NCBI RefSeq assembly: GCF_025822765.1
Contig: NZ_JACKUK010000016.1
Location: 500,486 to 564,485, forward strand
Origin: Mycobacterium barrassiae
GTDB lineage: Bacteria; Actinomycetota; Actinomycetes; Mycobacteriales; Mycobacteriaceae
DNA length: 64,000 nt
Reading direction: 5' to 3'
Position 1 is the first letter of the stretch. Every line of letters begins with the position of its first letter. Under the pieces are notes generated by a model, which was not told the DNA's origin, made no database searches, and saw only the letters and a program-made list of their open reading frames with translations. Shown here one piece after another: positions 12,002 through 19,792 of the stretch. The position numbers and the translations under genes are program-made.

Positions 12002-12093
12002 CGGTACTCCTTTCTCCGACGTACCCTGAAGCCGCCCTGCGTGGGCTGATATCCACGGTAGGCCTACCGGACGGCGTTGTGCCAGAAACGACA

Positions 12094-12717
12094 TCACTGG
12101 TAAGGCGGGTACTGCTGTTCACGCAGCACACCGGCCAGATGGGCGGCGTTGCGGGCCGCGGCGGCGGTGGTGGAAGCGACCGCCTCGGGCACCTCGTCGA
12201 GGTCCTTGTAGTCGCCGGACTGCATGGCCTCGCCGTTCCAATACGTGCATCCCTGGGCGGGGATGGTGTAGCCGATGTCGTTGAGTCCCTGGAAGCAGTC
12301 GGCGACGACCTTGTGTGCCCCGTCCTCGTTTCCGACGACCGCGACCAGCGCCACCTTGCCCACCATCACCGGCCGCTCGGCGTCGTCGGTGTTGGACAGT
12401 TCGGCGTCCAAGCGCTCGAGCACGCGCTGCGCGACGCTCGAGGGGTGACCGAGCCATACCGGTGTCGCCAGGACCAGGATGTCGCAATCCAGCAGCTTCT
12501 CGCGGATGCGGGGCCATTCGTCGCCCTCCCCCATATCCGCCTCCACGCCAGGCGAAATCGCGTAGTCGGCGCAGCGCAACGACTCGGTCTTCACCCCGTG
12601 GGAGCGCAGTTCTGCGCATACGTGCTCGGCGATCAACTCGCTACTCGACTGTGCCGGACTACGTTTGAGGCTGCACACCAGCGCGACGGCCGTCAGCGAC
12701 GGCTGCGCGGTGGTCAT
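12094..12717 (-). CDS. flavodoxin-like NAD(P)H-dependent FMN reductase
   Basis: Flavodoxin-fold protein of 207 aa of the NADPH-dependent FMN reductase/WrbA-like group. The N-terminal strand and phosphate loop (VALVCSLKRSPAQSSSEL) bind FMN phosphate, and the LVLATPVWLGHPSSVAQRVLERLD segment (about 80-102) is the typical second flavin loop. The substrate (quinone, nitro or iron reduction) cannot be told. The ATG overlaps the stop of the upstream membrane protein gene (ATGA), so the two form an operon. Confidence 0.87.
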   Translation of the reverse strand: MTTAQPSLTAVALVCSLKRSPAQSSSELIAEHVCAELRSHGVKTESLRCADYAISPGVEADMGEGDEWPRIREKLLDCDILVLATPVWLGHPSSVAQRVLERLDAELSNTDDAERPVMVGKVALVAVVGNEDGAHKVVADCFQGLNDIGYTIPAQGCTYWNGEAMQSGDYKDLDEVPEAVASTTAAAARNAAHLAGVLREQQYPPYQ

Positions 12718-13085
12718 CCTCCGACCAACGCGGGCCCGGCGATGGGCGCCATGCTCATGGTCAGAACGAGCAGCATCATCGTCAGCAGGAACCAGCCGAC
12801 GCCCTGCCATGCCCACCAGGTCTCACCCCTGCGCCACGTCTGGTAGGTCCGGACGAAGGCGCGCAATGAGCCGATCAAAAGGATGATTGGTGCACCTAGC
12901 GCCAGCATGGCGCGTTGCGGGGCTCCGCATGCAACTGTGTCTGCCGTCGCGCCGCTGCAGGTACTCACCCACACGATGGCGGTGACCACGAACGCGATTC
13001 CCGCGACGGCAACGATTGCCCCGAAACGGACGGCGTCGCGGATTCCTGCGTCGTCTTGTTGCACACGGCCAGGACTCTGATACAC
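12714..13085 (-). CDS. three-span membrane protein, function unknown
   Basis: 123-aa protein with three hydrophobic segments (about residues 22-42, 60-77 and 92-115), a cysteine pair outside the membrane (STCSGATADTVACGAP) and a cytoplasmic RTYQTWRRGETWW loop. No family recognised. It is translationally coupled to the flavodoxin-like gene (four-base overlap), so it may act with it, perhaps as a membrane partner. A SigF-like promoter (GTTT-N16-GGGAAT) lies just upstream. Confidence 0.75.
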   Translation of the reverse strand: MYQSPGRVQQDDAGIRDAVRFGAIVAVAGIAFVVTAIVWVSTCSGATADTVACGAPQRAMLALGAPIILLIGSLRAFVRTYQTWRRGETWWAWQGVGWFLLTMMLLVLTMSMAPIAGPALVGG

Positions 13086-13143
13086 AGACGAGCACTCCCG
13101 TATTCGGTGGTGAAGCCATTTGGGTGGCGAAGACGTGCCAGAG

Positions 13144-13169
13144 AATTCCCGCCGCCAGGAGCGGATAAA
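13144..13169 (-). promoter_or_regulatory. candidate SigF-type promoter for the membrane protein-flavodoxin operon
   Basis: Minus strand GTTT (13169-13166), 16-base spacer, GGGAAT (13149-13144), about 58 bases before the ATG at 13085. The -10 differs from GGGTAT at one position; location near other SigF targets raises its plausibility. Confidence 0.35.
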
Positions 13170-13171
13170 CC

Positions 13172-13849
13172 TCAGGATGCGACGCGGTTATGCGCGGTGA
13201 GCAGTAGCCTGTCGTACGCGCTGCGGGGCGGTAGCTCGTCGTCGTACCGGAGCTCCAGGAAATCCCTGACGATCTGCTCGGCCAGCGTCCGCAACTTGGT
13301 GTTGGTTTCCTGCGAACGCCACCTGAGCAGTTCGAACGCAGAGTCGGCGCTGATCCGGTAGATGACCATCAGCATGCCCTTTGCCTGCTCGATCAGGGCC
13401 CGCGCCTCGGCGATCTCCGCGACCGCCTCGGTGACGAACCGGTCGTGGCGCTGCTGAACCGACGGCGTGACGTCGACGTAGAAGCCGTGGGTTCCGATCA
13501 CGGTCCCGGTGTCGTCGAACATCTGGTCACCGACCACGACGACGTGGTGTACCTCGCCGTGGGTGTCGACGATGCGGTGCCTGGTGGAGAACGCGCCCGC
13601 CGTCCGGCGGATCTCGTCGAGTGTGGCGGCGACCTGGCCGTAGTCGTCGGGATGCTTGTGCGACAGCACCAGCTCGGTGGTGGGCACGACGTCGCCCGTG
13701 TAACCGTGCATCCGTTGTACCTGGGGTGACCATTCCCAGCGCTCATCGGCGAAGTAGTACTTGAACGACCCGACGCGCTGGGGATCCCCGCCACCGTCGG
13801 CATGCTCGATGGGCGTCTGCCCGTCGTCGGCGGCCACCTCGTCGGTCAT
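13172..13849 (-). CDS. PAS-ANTAR sensory antiterminator
   Basis: 225-aa regulator. Residues about 25-128 form a PAS fold of the PAS_3 type (YFADERWEWSPQVQRMHGY; HPDDYGQVAATLDEI; HRIVDTHGEVHHVVVVG). Residues about 140-200 form an ANTAR domain (EARALIEQAKGMLMVIYRISADSAFELLRWRSQ), which binds tandem RNA hairpins to antiterminate transcription. Mycobacteria have several PAS-ANTAR proteins in the SigF/stress setting. The ligand sensed and RNA targets are unknown. Transcribed toward the membrane protein/flavodoxin operon. Confidence 0.9.
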   Translation of the reverse strand: MTDEVAADDGQTPIEHADGGGDPQRVGSFKYYFADERWEWSPQVQRMHGYTGDVVPTTELVLSHKHPDDYGQVAATLDEIRRTAGAFSTRHRIVDTHGEVHHVVVVGDQMFDDTGTVIGTHGFYVDVTPSVQQRHDRFVTEAVAEIAEARALIEQAKGMLMVIYRISADSAFELLRWRSQETNTKLRTLAEQIVRDFLELRYDDELPPRSAYDRLLLTAHNRVAS

Positions 13850-13957
13850 AACTGCAGATTAACCCGGTTACCTGCGACGGAACATTGCACCTGGTACGAA
13901 ATTTCGCTTATCGGACAGAAGCCTGAACCGCGGCCCAAACGGCGAGGCACGTCGGGA

Positions 13958-14548
13958 ATGTCGGTGCGCGCCCCTACGATTCGCCGCGTGGTGCTGAAGT
14001 GGCTGTTGCCCGCCGGGGTCGTGGCCGGTTTGTCGACGTGGGGGCTGGGGGCGTCACCCGGGTGGAGCCTTGCGGTCGCCGTGGTCGCGCCGATGCTCCT
14101 GGCGGCGGCGCCGCGCTTCGTCCGCGGGGCGCTCGTCGGCATGCGCACCCCGCACCCGCGCGAGGACCCGGCCGCCGCGTTGACCGGCACCGAATTCGAG
14201 GATTACGTCGCGCGGATCGCACGATCGAGCGGTGCGCCGGTCATCATGACGCCGCTCAGCGGTGACTGGGGTGTCGACATCATCGTCGGCAAGCGGCCGA
14301 ATCGTCTTGCCATTCAATGCAAACGGCAGTCGCGCCCCGTCGGCGCAAGTGCGGTGCAGGAGGTGGTCGCCGGTGCACCGATGCAGGATTGCGCCAGGAC
14401 CATGGTCGTCACAAACCACGAATTCACCCCTGCTGCACGCAAACTCGCCGAACTGCACGGCTGCGAGCTGGTGAGCGGAGCGGAGCTCAGTCGCCTCCGC
14501 GCGACGATCCGGCGGCTGACCGGGCCCTCAACACCGACCGAGGTTTAG
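13958..14548 (+). CDS. membrane-anchored Mrr-like restriction endonuclease-fold protein
   Basis: 196-aa protein. Two hydrophobic helices at the N-terminus (about 12-30 and 36-52) are followed by a restriction endonuclease-like Mrr_cat domain: GTEFEDYVARI, then GDWGVDIIV (catalytic Asp) and AIQCKRQ (Q-x-K), completing the D...QxK motif near residues 105-125. Membrane-anchored Mrr-like proteins are widespread and may cut modified or foreign DNA, but the role is unproven. ATG 13958 is chosen; the upstream frame to 13802 overlaps the divergent PAS-ANTAR gene. The last four bases overlap the convergent lat gene. Confidence 0.85.
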   Translation: MSVRAPTIRRVVLKWLLPAGVVAGLSTWGLGASPGWSLAVAVVAPMLLAAAPRFVRGALVGMRTPHPREDPAAALTGTEFEDYVARIARSSGAPVIMTPLSGDWGVDIIVGKRPNRLAIQCKRQSRPVGASAVQEVVAGAPMQDCARTMVVTNHEFTPAARKLAELHGCELVSGAELSRLRATIRRLTGPSTPTEV

Positions 14549-15885
14549 CGCAGCGCGTCACGCAGGGCATCGACCGCGATGTCGATCTCCTCCCGCGACA
14601 CCGTCAGCGCCGGCCGGAACCGCACGCTGTCGGCACCGCTGCCAAGCATGATCACCCCTCGATCCCACAACTTGGCGAGCAGCTCATCGCGCTGCGCAGT
14701 GGACGGCAGGCTGAACGCGCACATCAGCCCACGACCTCGGACGTCGAGCACCTGGCCAGGGAATTCTTCGGCGAGCTGGGCAAGCCGGTCGAGAAGGTGT
14801 CGGCCAGTCCTGGCGGCGCGCGCCATCAGGTTGTCCGATTCGATGATTTCCAGAATGCGCCGCGAGCGCACCATGTCGGCCAGGTTGCCGCCCCACGTCG
14901 AGTTGATGCGAGAGCTGACGGTGAAGACGTTTTCGGACACCTCGTCGACACGCCGGCCCGCCATGACGCCGCACACCTGAGTCTTCTTGCCGAATGCGAC
15001 CACGTCGGGAGCGACTCCCAATTGCTGGTAGGCCCAAGGGGTTCCGGTCATGCCGCAGCCGGTCTGGACCTCGTCGAAGATGAGCAGAGCGTCGAACTCG
15101 TCGCACAGTGCCCGCATCGCCGCGAAGAACTGCGGGCGGAAGTGGCGGTCGCCGCCCTCACCCTGGATGGGCTCCGCGATGAAGCAGGCGATGTCGTGCG
15201 GGTTGCTTTCGAACGCCGCGCGCGCCTGGCGAAGCGACTCCGCCTCGACTGCGTCCATATCGGCCCCTGGCCGCAGGTACGGGGCGTCGATGCGGGGCCA
15301 GACGAACTTGGGGAAACGCGCAACCTTGTTGGGGTCGGTGTTGGTCAGCGAGAGCGTGTAGCCGCTGCGGCCGTGGAAGGCGCCACGCAGATGCAGCACC
15401 TTGGTGCCGAGCGCAGGGTCGATGCCGCGCGCCTCGTTGTGTCTGCTCTTCCAGTCGAACGCCACCTTCAGCGCGTTCTCGACGGCCAACGCTCCGCCGT
15501 CGACGAAGAAGAGGTGAGGTAGCGCCGGGTCGCCGAGCACGCGCGCGAACGTGGCGACGAAACGCGCCATGGGCACGCTGTAGACATCGGAGTTGCTCGG
15601 CTTGTTGACCGCGGCCTGCGCGAGTTCGGCAAGGAAGTCCTCGTCATCCGCCAACGCCGGATGGTTCATACCCAGCGCCGACGACGCGAAGAACGTGAAC
15701 ATGTCGAGATACCGCTTGCCGGTCCGGGCGTCGACAAGATGCGAACCGCGCGAGCGGTCGATGTCGAGGACGAGGTCCAGGCCGTCGGCCAGGATGCTGC
15801 GGGCCAGCACGGCGCGAACGTCGTGCGGGCCGACCGGCGAGGCCACGGCGGCATCGTGGACAGAGTGCGACAGGAGGGCGGTCAT
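14545..15885 (-). CDS. lat: L-lysine epsilon-aminotransferase
   Basis: PLP-dependent class III aminotransferase of 446 aa transferring the epsilon-amino group of lysine to 2-oxoglutarate, giving alpha-aminoadipate semialdehyde (which cyclises to piperideine-6-carboxylate). The PLP lysine lies in VVAFGKKTQVCG at residue 300, and the LLIFDEVQTGCGMTGTPWA segment supplies the cofactor Asp. It follows lrpA in the same direction and faces pcd and the DUF1338 gene across lrpA, forming a lysine-degradation cluster. In M. tuberculosis lat is induced in starvation and controlled by the Lrp-type regulator. Confidence 0.96.
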   Translation of the reverse strand: MTALLSHSVHDAAVASPVGPHDVRAVLARSILADGLDLVLDIDRSRGSHLVDARTGKRYLDMFTFFASSALGMNHPALADDEDFLAELAQAAVNKPSNSDVYSVPMARFVATFARVLGDPALPHLFFVDGGALAVENALKVAFDWKSRHNEARGIDPALGTKVLHLRGAFHGRSGYTLSLTNTDPNKVARFPKFVWPRIDAPYLRPGADMDAVEAESLRQARAAFESNPHDIACFIAEPIQGEGGDRHFRPQFFAAMRALCDEFDALLIFDEVQTGCGMTGTPWAYQQLGVAPDVVAFGKKTQVCGVMAGRRVDEVSENVFTVSSRINSTWGGNLADMVRSRRILEIIESDNLMARAARTGRHLLDRLAQLAEEFPGQVLDVRGRGLMCAFSLPSTAQRDELLAKLWDRGVIMLGSGADSVRFRPALTVSREEIDIAVDALRDALR

Positions 15886-15906
15886 AGACCGATTTTAACA
15901 GAAGAT

Positions 15907-15934
15907 TTACGGTCTCCAGACCGTCTGACCGTAA
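15907..15934. promoter_or_regulatory. inverted-repeat operator candidate in the lrpA-lat gap
   Basis: Nested palindromes ACGGTCT-cc-AGACCGT (15909-15924) and TTACGGTC (15907-15914) with GACCGTAA (15927-15934). The site lies just upstream of lat in a 52-bp AT-rich gap. Such repeats fit binding by the Lrp/AsnC protein encoded next to it (inference). Confidence 0.5.
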
Positions 15935-15937
15935 GTG

Positions 15938-16390
15938 TTACGGCACAGAGTCGCGTCTATCGTAAAAAGTTTGTAAGATGATGGTGCTTCGAGTGCGTAC
16001 GTTCGCCGCCGTTCGGATTCGTTGCAGCAAGTCTTCAAGCGCCCGCGCGGACTCGACCCGCACAAGCAGCACGTAGCTCTCATCGCCGGCCACCGAGTGA
16101 CATGACTCGATGGCATCGATGTGTTCGAGCCGCGCGGGCGCATCATCGGGTTGAGAGGGATCGAGGGGAGTGATGGCCACGAACGCCGACAGCATGTTGC
16201 CGACGGCTTCGGGGTTGATCCTGGCCGAGTACCCGACGATCACACCCCGCGCCTCGAGGCGTCGTACCCGTGACTGGACCGCTGATACCGACAACCCCGC
16301 TACCGACGCGAGGTGGGCCAGCGTGGCCCGTCCGTCGGCGACCAATTCGCGCGCCAGCACCCGGTCGATGTCGTCGAGCGGTTCGCTCAT
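15938..16390 (-). CDS. lrpA: Lrp/AsnC-family regulator LrpA
   Basis: Feast/famine regulator of 150 aa, the length of the mycobacterial protein. The N-terminal helix-turn-helix (residues about 5-60) contains ATLAHLASVAGLSVSAVQSRVRRLEARGVI; the C-terminal RAM ligand-binding domain (70-150) ends with STIILQTFYDRRDSVP. It probably controls lat and the divergent lysine-catabolic genes. The ATG at 16390 is only 33 bases from the divergent ATG of the DUF1338 gene; a TACAGT -10 six bases before it suggests a leaderless transcript. A longer in-frame reading to 16585 would overlap that gene and is rejected. Confidence 0.93.
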   Translation of the reverse strand: MSEPLDDIDRVLARELVADGRATLAHLASVAGLSVSAVQSRVRRLEARGVIVGYSARINPEAVGNMLSAFVAITPLDPSQPDDAPARLEHIDAIESCHSVAGDESYVLLVRVESARALEDLLQRIRTAANVRTRSTIILQTFYDRRDSVP

Positions 16391-16396
16391 GGCCGC

Positions 16397-16402
16397 ACTG
16401 TA
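16397..16402 (-). promoter_or_regulatory. -10 element for leaderless lrpA
   Basis: Minus-strand TACAGT fits the mycobacterial TANNNT -10 and sits six bases upstream of the A of the lrpA ATG, the usual arrangement for leaderless genes. Confidence 0.45.
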
Positions 16403-16423
16403 TCCGAGCGAGGACGTGTGGCG

Positions 16424-17626
16424 ATGAGCTTGCGTGTCCCGACGTGGCAGCTGCGTGCGCAGTTCGCGGCGGCCCTGTCGCGGTTGTATGCCGCCGAAGT
16501 GCCGCTCTACTCCACGCTGCTGGAGGTCAGCGCGGAAGTGAACCGCGAACTGGGCGCGACCGAGCGGGTGACCGCGGAGCGTCATGGCGCGATCCGGGTC
16601 GGCAGCCCGCGCGAGCTCGCGGACGTGGCAGAGCTGTTCGCGGCGTTCGGCATGTATCCGGTCGGCTTCTACGATCTGCGCGACGCCGAATCACCCGTTC
16701 CGGTCGTGTCGACGGCGTTCCGGCCGATCGATGCAGATGAGTTGGAGCGCAACCCGTTCCGGGTGTTCACATCCATGCTCGCGACGTCCGATCAGCGATT
16801 CTTCTCCCCCGACCTGCGCGCCCGTGTCGAGCGCCGCCTCGCCGCGAGGCAACTTTTCGATCCGGCGCTGATCGATGACGCGCGCCGCATCGCCGCCGAT
16901 GGCGGCACCGACCGCGAGTTCGCGCAAAGGTTCGTTGGCCGCGCCGTTGCCGCATTCGCGTTGTCACGGGAGCCGGTCGACCGGGGATGGTATGACGAGC
17001 TGAGCCGCGTGTCGGCGGTGGCGGCAGACATCGCCGGTGTCGCCACCACGCACATCAATCACCTGACACCACGCGTGCTCGACATCGACGAGTTATACCG
17101 ACGGATGTCGCAGCGCGGGGTGGCGATGATCGACGCGATCCAGGGTCCGCCCCGCACCGAGGGACCGGATGTGTTGTTGCGGCAGACGTCGTTTCGGGCG
17201 CTCGCCGAGCCACGACGCTTCCGCGATGACAACGGCGTGGTCTCCGACGGCACGCTGCGCGTGCGCTTCGGCGAGGTCGAGTCACGCGGGGTGGCGCTGA
17301 CTGCCGAGGGCAGGCAACGCTACGACGCGGCGATGGACGCGGTAGATCCGGTCGCGGCGTGGGCCGACCACTTCCCCACCACCCATGAGGAGATGGCCGC
17401 GGCGGGGCTGGCCTACTACCACGGCGGCGATCCGTCCAAACCCGTTGTCTACGAGGACTTCTTGCCGGCCTCTGCGGCGGGCATCTTCCGATCCAATCTC
17501 GACGCCGACGCACAGACCTCAGATGGGGCCGACGAGTCGGACTACAGCATGCACTGGATGGCCGGCCAGATCGGTCACCACATTCACGATCCCTACGATC
17601 TCTACGAGAAAGCCGCGTCATCATGA
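16424..17626 (+). CDS. DUF1338/HglS-like 2-oxoadipate dioxygenase/decarboxylase
   Basis: 400-aa protein of the DUF1338 (YdcJ/HglS, VOC-related) family, corresponding in position to Rv3292. Family members shown to act in lysine catabolism (HglS) use iron and oxygen to turn 2-oxoadipate into 2-hydroxyglutarate. Candidate metal ligands are the histidines of THINHLTPRVLDID and the Glu of RFGEVESRGVAL; the C-terminal YYHGGDPSKPVVYEDFLPASAAGIF block is highly conserved in the family. The stop overlaps the pcd ATG. With Lat and Pcd this gives most of a route from lysine to 2-hydroxyglutarate; the substrate is inferred from family and context. Confidence 0.85.
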   Translation: MSLRVPTWQLRAQFAAALSRLYAAEVPLYSTLLEVSAEVNRELGATERVTAERHGAIRVGSPRELADVAELFAAFGMYPVGFYDLRDAESPVPVVSTAFRPIDADELERNPFRVFTSMLATSDQRFFSPDLRARVERRLAARQLFDPALIDDARRIAADGGTDREFAQRFVGRAVAAFALSREPVDRGWYDELSRVSAVAADIAGVATTHINHLTPRVLDIDELYRRMSQRGVAMIDAIQGPPRTEGPDVLLRQTSFRALAEPRRFRDDNGVVSDGTLRVRFGEVESRGVALTAEGRQRYDAAMDAVDPVAAWADHFPTTHEEMAAAGLAYYHGGDPSKPVVYEDFLPASAAGIFRSNLDADAQTSDGADESDYSMHWMAGQIGHHIHDPYDLYEKAASS

Positions 17627-19197
17627 CCACTATGCAGAAATCACAGCTCCCCACCGCCGACGATCTGCGCGCCCGGGTCCGCGATGCTCTGGCGGCTGTC
17701 GGTTCGCGAGTAGAACTGGGCGAGCCGGGCGGCCACGGAGCCGCTCGGCCGGCGACATCCGGCTCACGCTTGCAGGCCAGCACCCCGATCACCGGCGACG
17801 TGCTGTTCACGATCGCGGAAACGACTCCGGAGCAGGCGGATACCGCCATTGCCGAAGCCGCGCAGGCATTTACATCGTGGCGGACGACCCCGGCGCCCGT
17901 CCGCGGTGCGCTGGTGGCGCGGCTCGGTGAGCTGCTGGTCGAGCATAAGGCCGATGTCGCGACGCTCGTCACGGTGGAGGCCGGCAAGATCACTTCCGAA
18001 GCCCTCGGCGAAGTGCAGGAGATGATCGACATCTGCCAGTTCGCCGTCGGCCTCTCGCGTCAGCTGTACGGCAAGACCATCGCATCCGAGCGCCCCGGCC
18101 ACCGGCTGATGGAGACCTGGCATCCGCTCGGCGTCGTCGGGGTGATCACGGCGTTCAACTTCCCGGTTGCGGTCTGGGCCTGGAACACCGCGATCGCATT
18201 GGTGTGCGGCGACACCGTCGTCTGGAAGCCCTCGGAGCTCACCCCGCTGACGGCGCTGGCCTGTCAGGCGTTGATCGAGCGCGCAGCCGACGAGGTTGGG
18301 GCGCCGCGGGGAGTCAGCCGGCTCATTCAGGGTGGCCGTGAGATCGGTGAGCGCCTCGTCGACGATCCGCGGGTGGCGCTGGTGAGCGCGACGGGTTCGG
18401 TTCGGATGGGTCATCAGGTCGGGCCGCGGGTCGCGGCGCGGTTCGGAAAGGTGCTGCTCGAACTCGGCGGCAACAACGCTGCCATCGTCACGCCGTCGGC
18501 CGACCTCGACCTCGCGGTGCGCGGCATCGTGTTCTCCGCCGCAGGCACGGCCGGCCAGCGGTGCACGACCTTGCGCCGCCTGATCGTGCATTCCTCGGTC
18601 GCCGACGAACTCGTCGGCAGGATCGTGTCCGCGTACCGGCAGCTACCGATCGGCGATCCGGCGGCCGACGGGACGCTGGTCGGCCCGTTGATCCACGAAA
18701 CCGCCTACCGCGACATGATCAAGGCGCTGGAGCAGGCCCGCGCCGACGGCGGTGAGGTGCTCGGCGGTGAGCGGCACGAACTCGGAGATGAAAGCGCCTA
18801 CTACGTCGCGCCCGCCGTCGTCCGCATGCCCGCACAGACCGAGGTGGTGCATACCGAGACGTTCGCACCAATTCTCTATGTGCTGACCTACGAGGACCTG
18901 GATGAGGCAATCGCGCTGAACAATGCGGTGCCACAGGGTCTTTCGTCGTCGATCTTCACCACGGACGTGCGCGAGGCGGAGCGTTTCATGTCCGCCGACG
19001 GCTCGGACTGCGGTATCGCCAACGTCAACATCGGTACGTCGGGTGCCGAGATCGGCGGCGCGTTCGGTGGCGAAAAGCAGACGGGCGGTGGGCGCGAGTC
19101 CGGCTCGGACTCATGGAAGGCGTACATGCGCCGGGCCACCAACACCGTCAACTACTCGTCCGAGCTGCCATTGGCACAGGGCGTGCACTTCGGCTAG
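17623..19197 (+). CDS. pcd: piperideine-6-carboxylate / alpha-aminoadipate semialdehyde dehydrogenase
   Basis: Aldehyde dehydrogenase of 524 aa, antiquitin (ALDH7A1)-like. The catalytic Cys314 is in AGQRCTTLRR and the general base Glu280 in LLELGGNNAAIV. The VITAFNFPVAVWAWN and SATGSVRMG segments bind NAD. It should oxidise the Lat product alpha-aminoadipate semialdehyde to alpha-aminoadipate. Its ATG overlaps the stop of the DUF1338 gene (ATGA), supporting a two-gene operon. A long hairpin follows the stop. Confidence 0.93.
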   Translation: MTTMQKSQLPTADDLRARVRDALAAVGSRVELGEPGGHGAARPATSGSRLQASTPITGDVLFTIAETTPEQADTAIAEAAQAFTSWRTTPAPVRGALVARLGELLVEHKADVATLVTVEAGKITSEALGEVQEMIDICQFAVGLSRQLYGKTIASERPGHRLMETWHPLGVVGVITAFNFPVAVWAWNTAIALVCGDTVVWKPSELTPLTALACQALIERAADEVGAPRGVSRLIQGGREIGERLVDDPRVALVSATGSVRMGHQVGPRVAARFGKVLLELGGNNAAIVTPSADLDLAVRGIVFSAAGTAGQRCTTLRRLIVHSSVADELVGRIVSAYRQLPIGDPAADGTLVGPLIHETAYRDMIKALEQARADGGEVLGGERHELGDESAYYVAPAVVRMPAQTEVVHTETFAPILYVLTYEDLDEAIALNNAVPQGLSSSIFTTDVREAERFMSADGSDCGIANVNIGTSGAEIGGAFGGEKQTGGGRESGSDSWKAYMRRATNTVNYSSELPLAQGVHFG

Positions 19198-19218
19198 CAC
19201 GCATTGAGCGCCTTGCCC

Positions 19219-19278
19219 GCCGAACGTGACACCAGTGCGAAATTCGGCCGCGTTTTTCGCCGTGTGTTCACGTTCGGC
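19219..19278. terminator. long hairpin between pcd and the convergent SRPBCC gene
   Basis: GCCGAACGTGA (19219-19229) pairs with TCACGTTCGGC (19268-19278), extended with one bulged T by CAC/GTG, and an inner stem GCGAAA (19237-19242) with TTTCGC (19255-19260). A compound palindrome serving convergent genes; it enters the 3' end of the SRPBCC gene. Confidence 0.7.
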
Positions 19279-19714
19279 GCGCTATGACTCCAGCCTTGGC
19301 GCAGCCGTCGAGGACGGCGAGAAAGCTCCACCGCAGCAGTCGTGAGCTTACTGTCTCGAATGCCTTGCCACCCGACCAAAGCGGATGGGTGTACTTGGTG
19401 ACCCAGTCGACGTGGGTGCCTTCACCCTGCGGAGTGAAAGTCAACGTCCCGCCCTCGTGGACGAAGCCGGGGACCGACCGCAGAATCAGATAGGAGAAGC
19501 TGCGCGGCGGGTCGTACGCCGTGTACTCCTCTTCGAACCACATGCCGGTGCCGGTCACCACCCGGACCGCGCCTGCTTTCAGCTCCGACGACCCTTTGGC
19601 CAGCCTGGCGCCGAGGACGAGTGGCGCAGCCTTGAGGCTCGTCGGGTCGGCGAGCCAATCGAACACCCGCTCGGGTGCCGCCGCGATGGTGCGTTCGACC
19701 CGCAACTCGATCAC
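19268..19714 (-). CDS. SRPBCC (START/Bet v1-like) protein
   Basis: 148-aa polyketide cyclase/SRPBCC-fold protein that probably binds a hydrophobic ligand. The family N-terminus (VERTIAAAPERVFDWLADPTSL) and the strand GEGTHVDWVTKYTHPLW are recognisable. The C-terminal helix (FETVSSRLLRWSFLAVLDGCA) closes the pocket. It corresponds in position to Rv3294c. Ligand and role unknown. It is monocistronic, convergent with pcd and divergent from the tetR gene. Confidence 0.8.
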   Translation of the reverse strand: MIELRVERTIAAAPERVFDWLADPTSLKAAPLVLGARLAKGSSELKAGAVRVVTGTGMWFEEEYTAYDPPRSFSYLILRSVPGFVHEGGTLTFTPQGEGTHVDWVTKYTHPLWSGGKAFETVSSRLLRWSFLAVLDGCAKAGVIARRT

Positions 19715-19764
19715 TGGGTCAGTCTAGGGTCGAACCAGCAGCCGAACAGTCGGTTACGCACTTG

Positions 19765-19779
19765 TTGGACATGTGTCAA
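19765..19779. promoter_or_regulatory. possible TetR operator
   Basis: Imperfect palindrome TTGGACATGTGTCAA centred on ACATGT, 14 bases before the tetR ATG and 50 bases from the divergent SRPBCC start. Its position in the divergent gap suggests autoregulation. Confidence 0.45.
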
Positions 19780-19792
19780 TTAGACTGTCGAT

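Noticed and set aside
12021-12026. GGGTAC before usfY as a SigF -10
   Set aside because: No GTTT-like -35 at the proper distance on the minus strand.
16391-16585. N-terminal extension of lrpA
   Set aside because: Would overlap the divergent DUF1338 gene; LrpA starts at 16390 with the family length of 150 aa.
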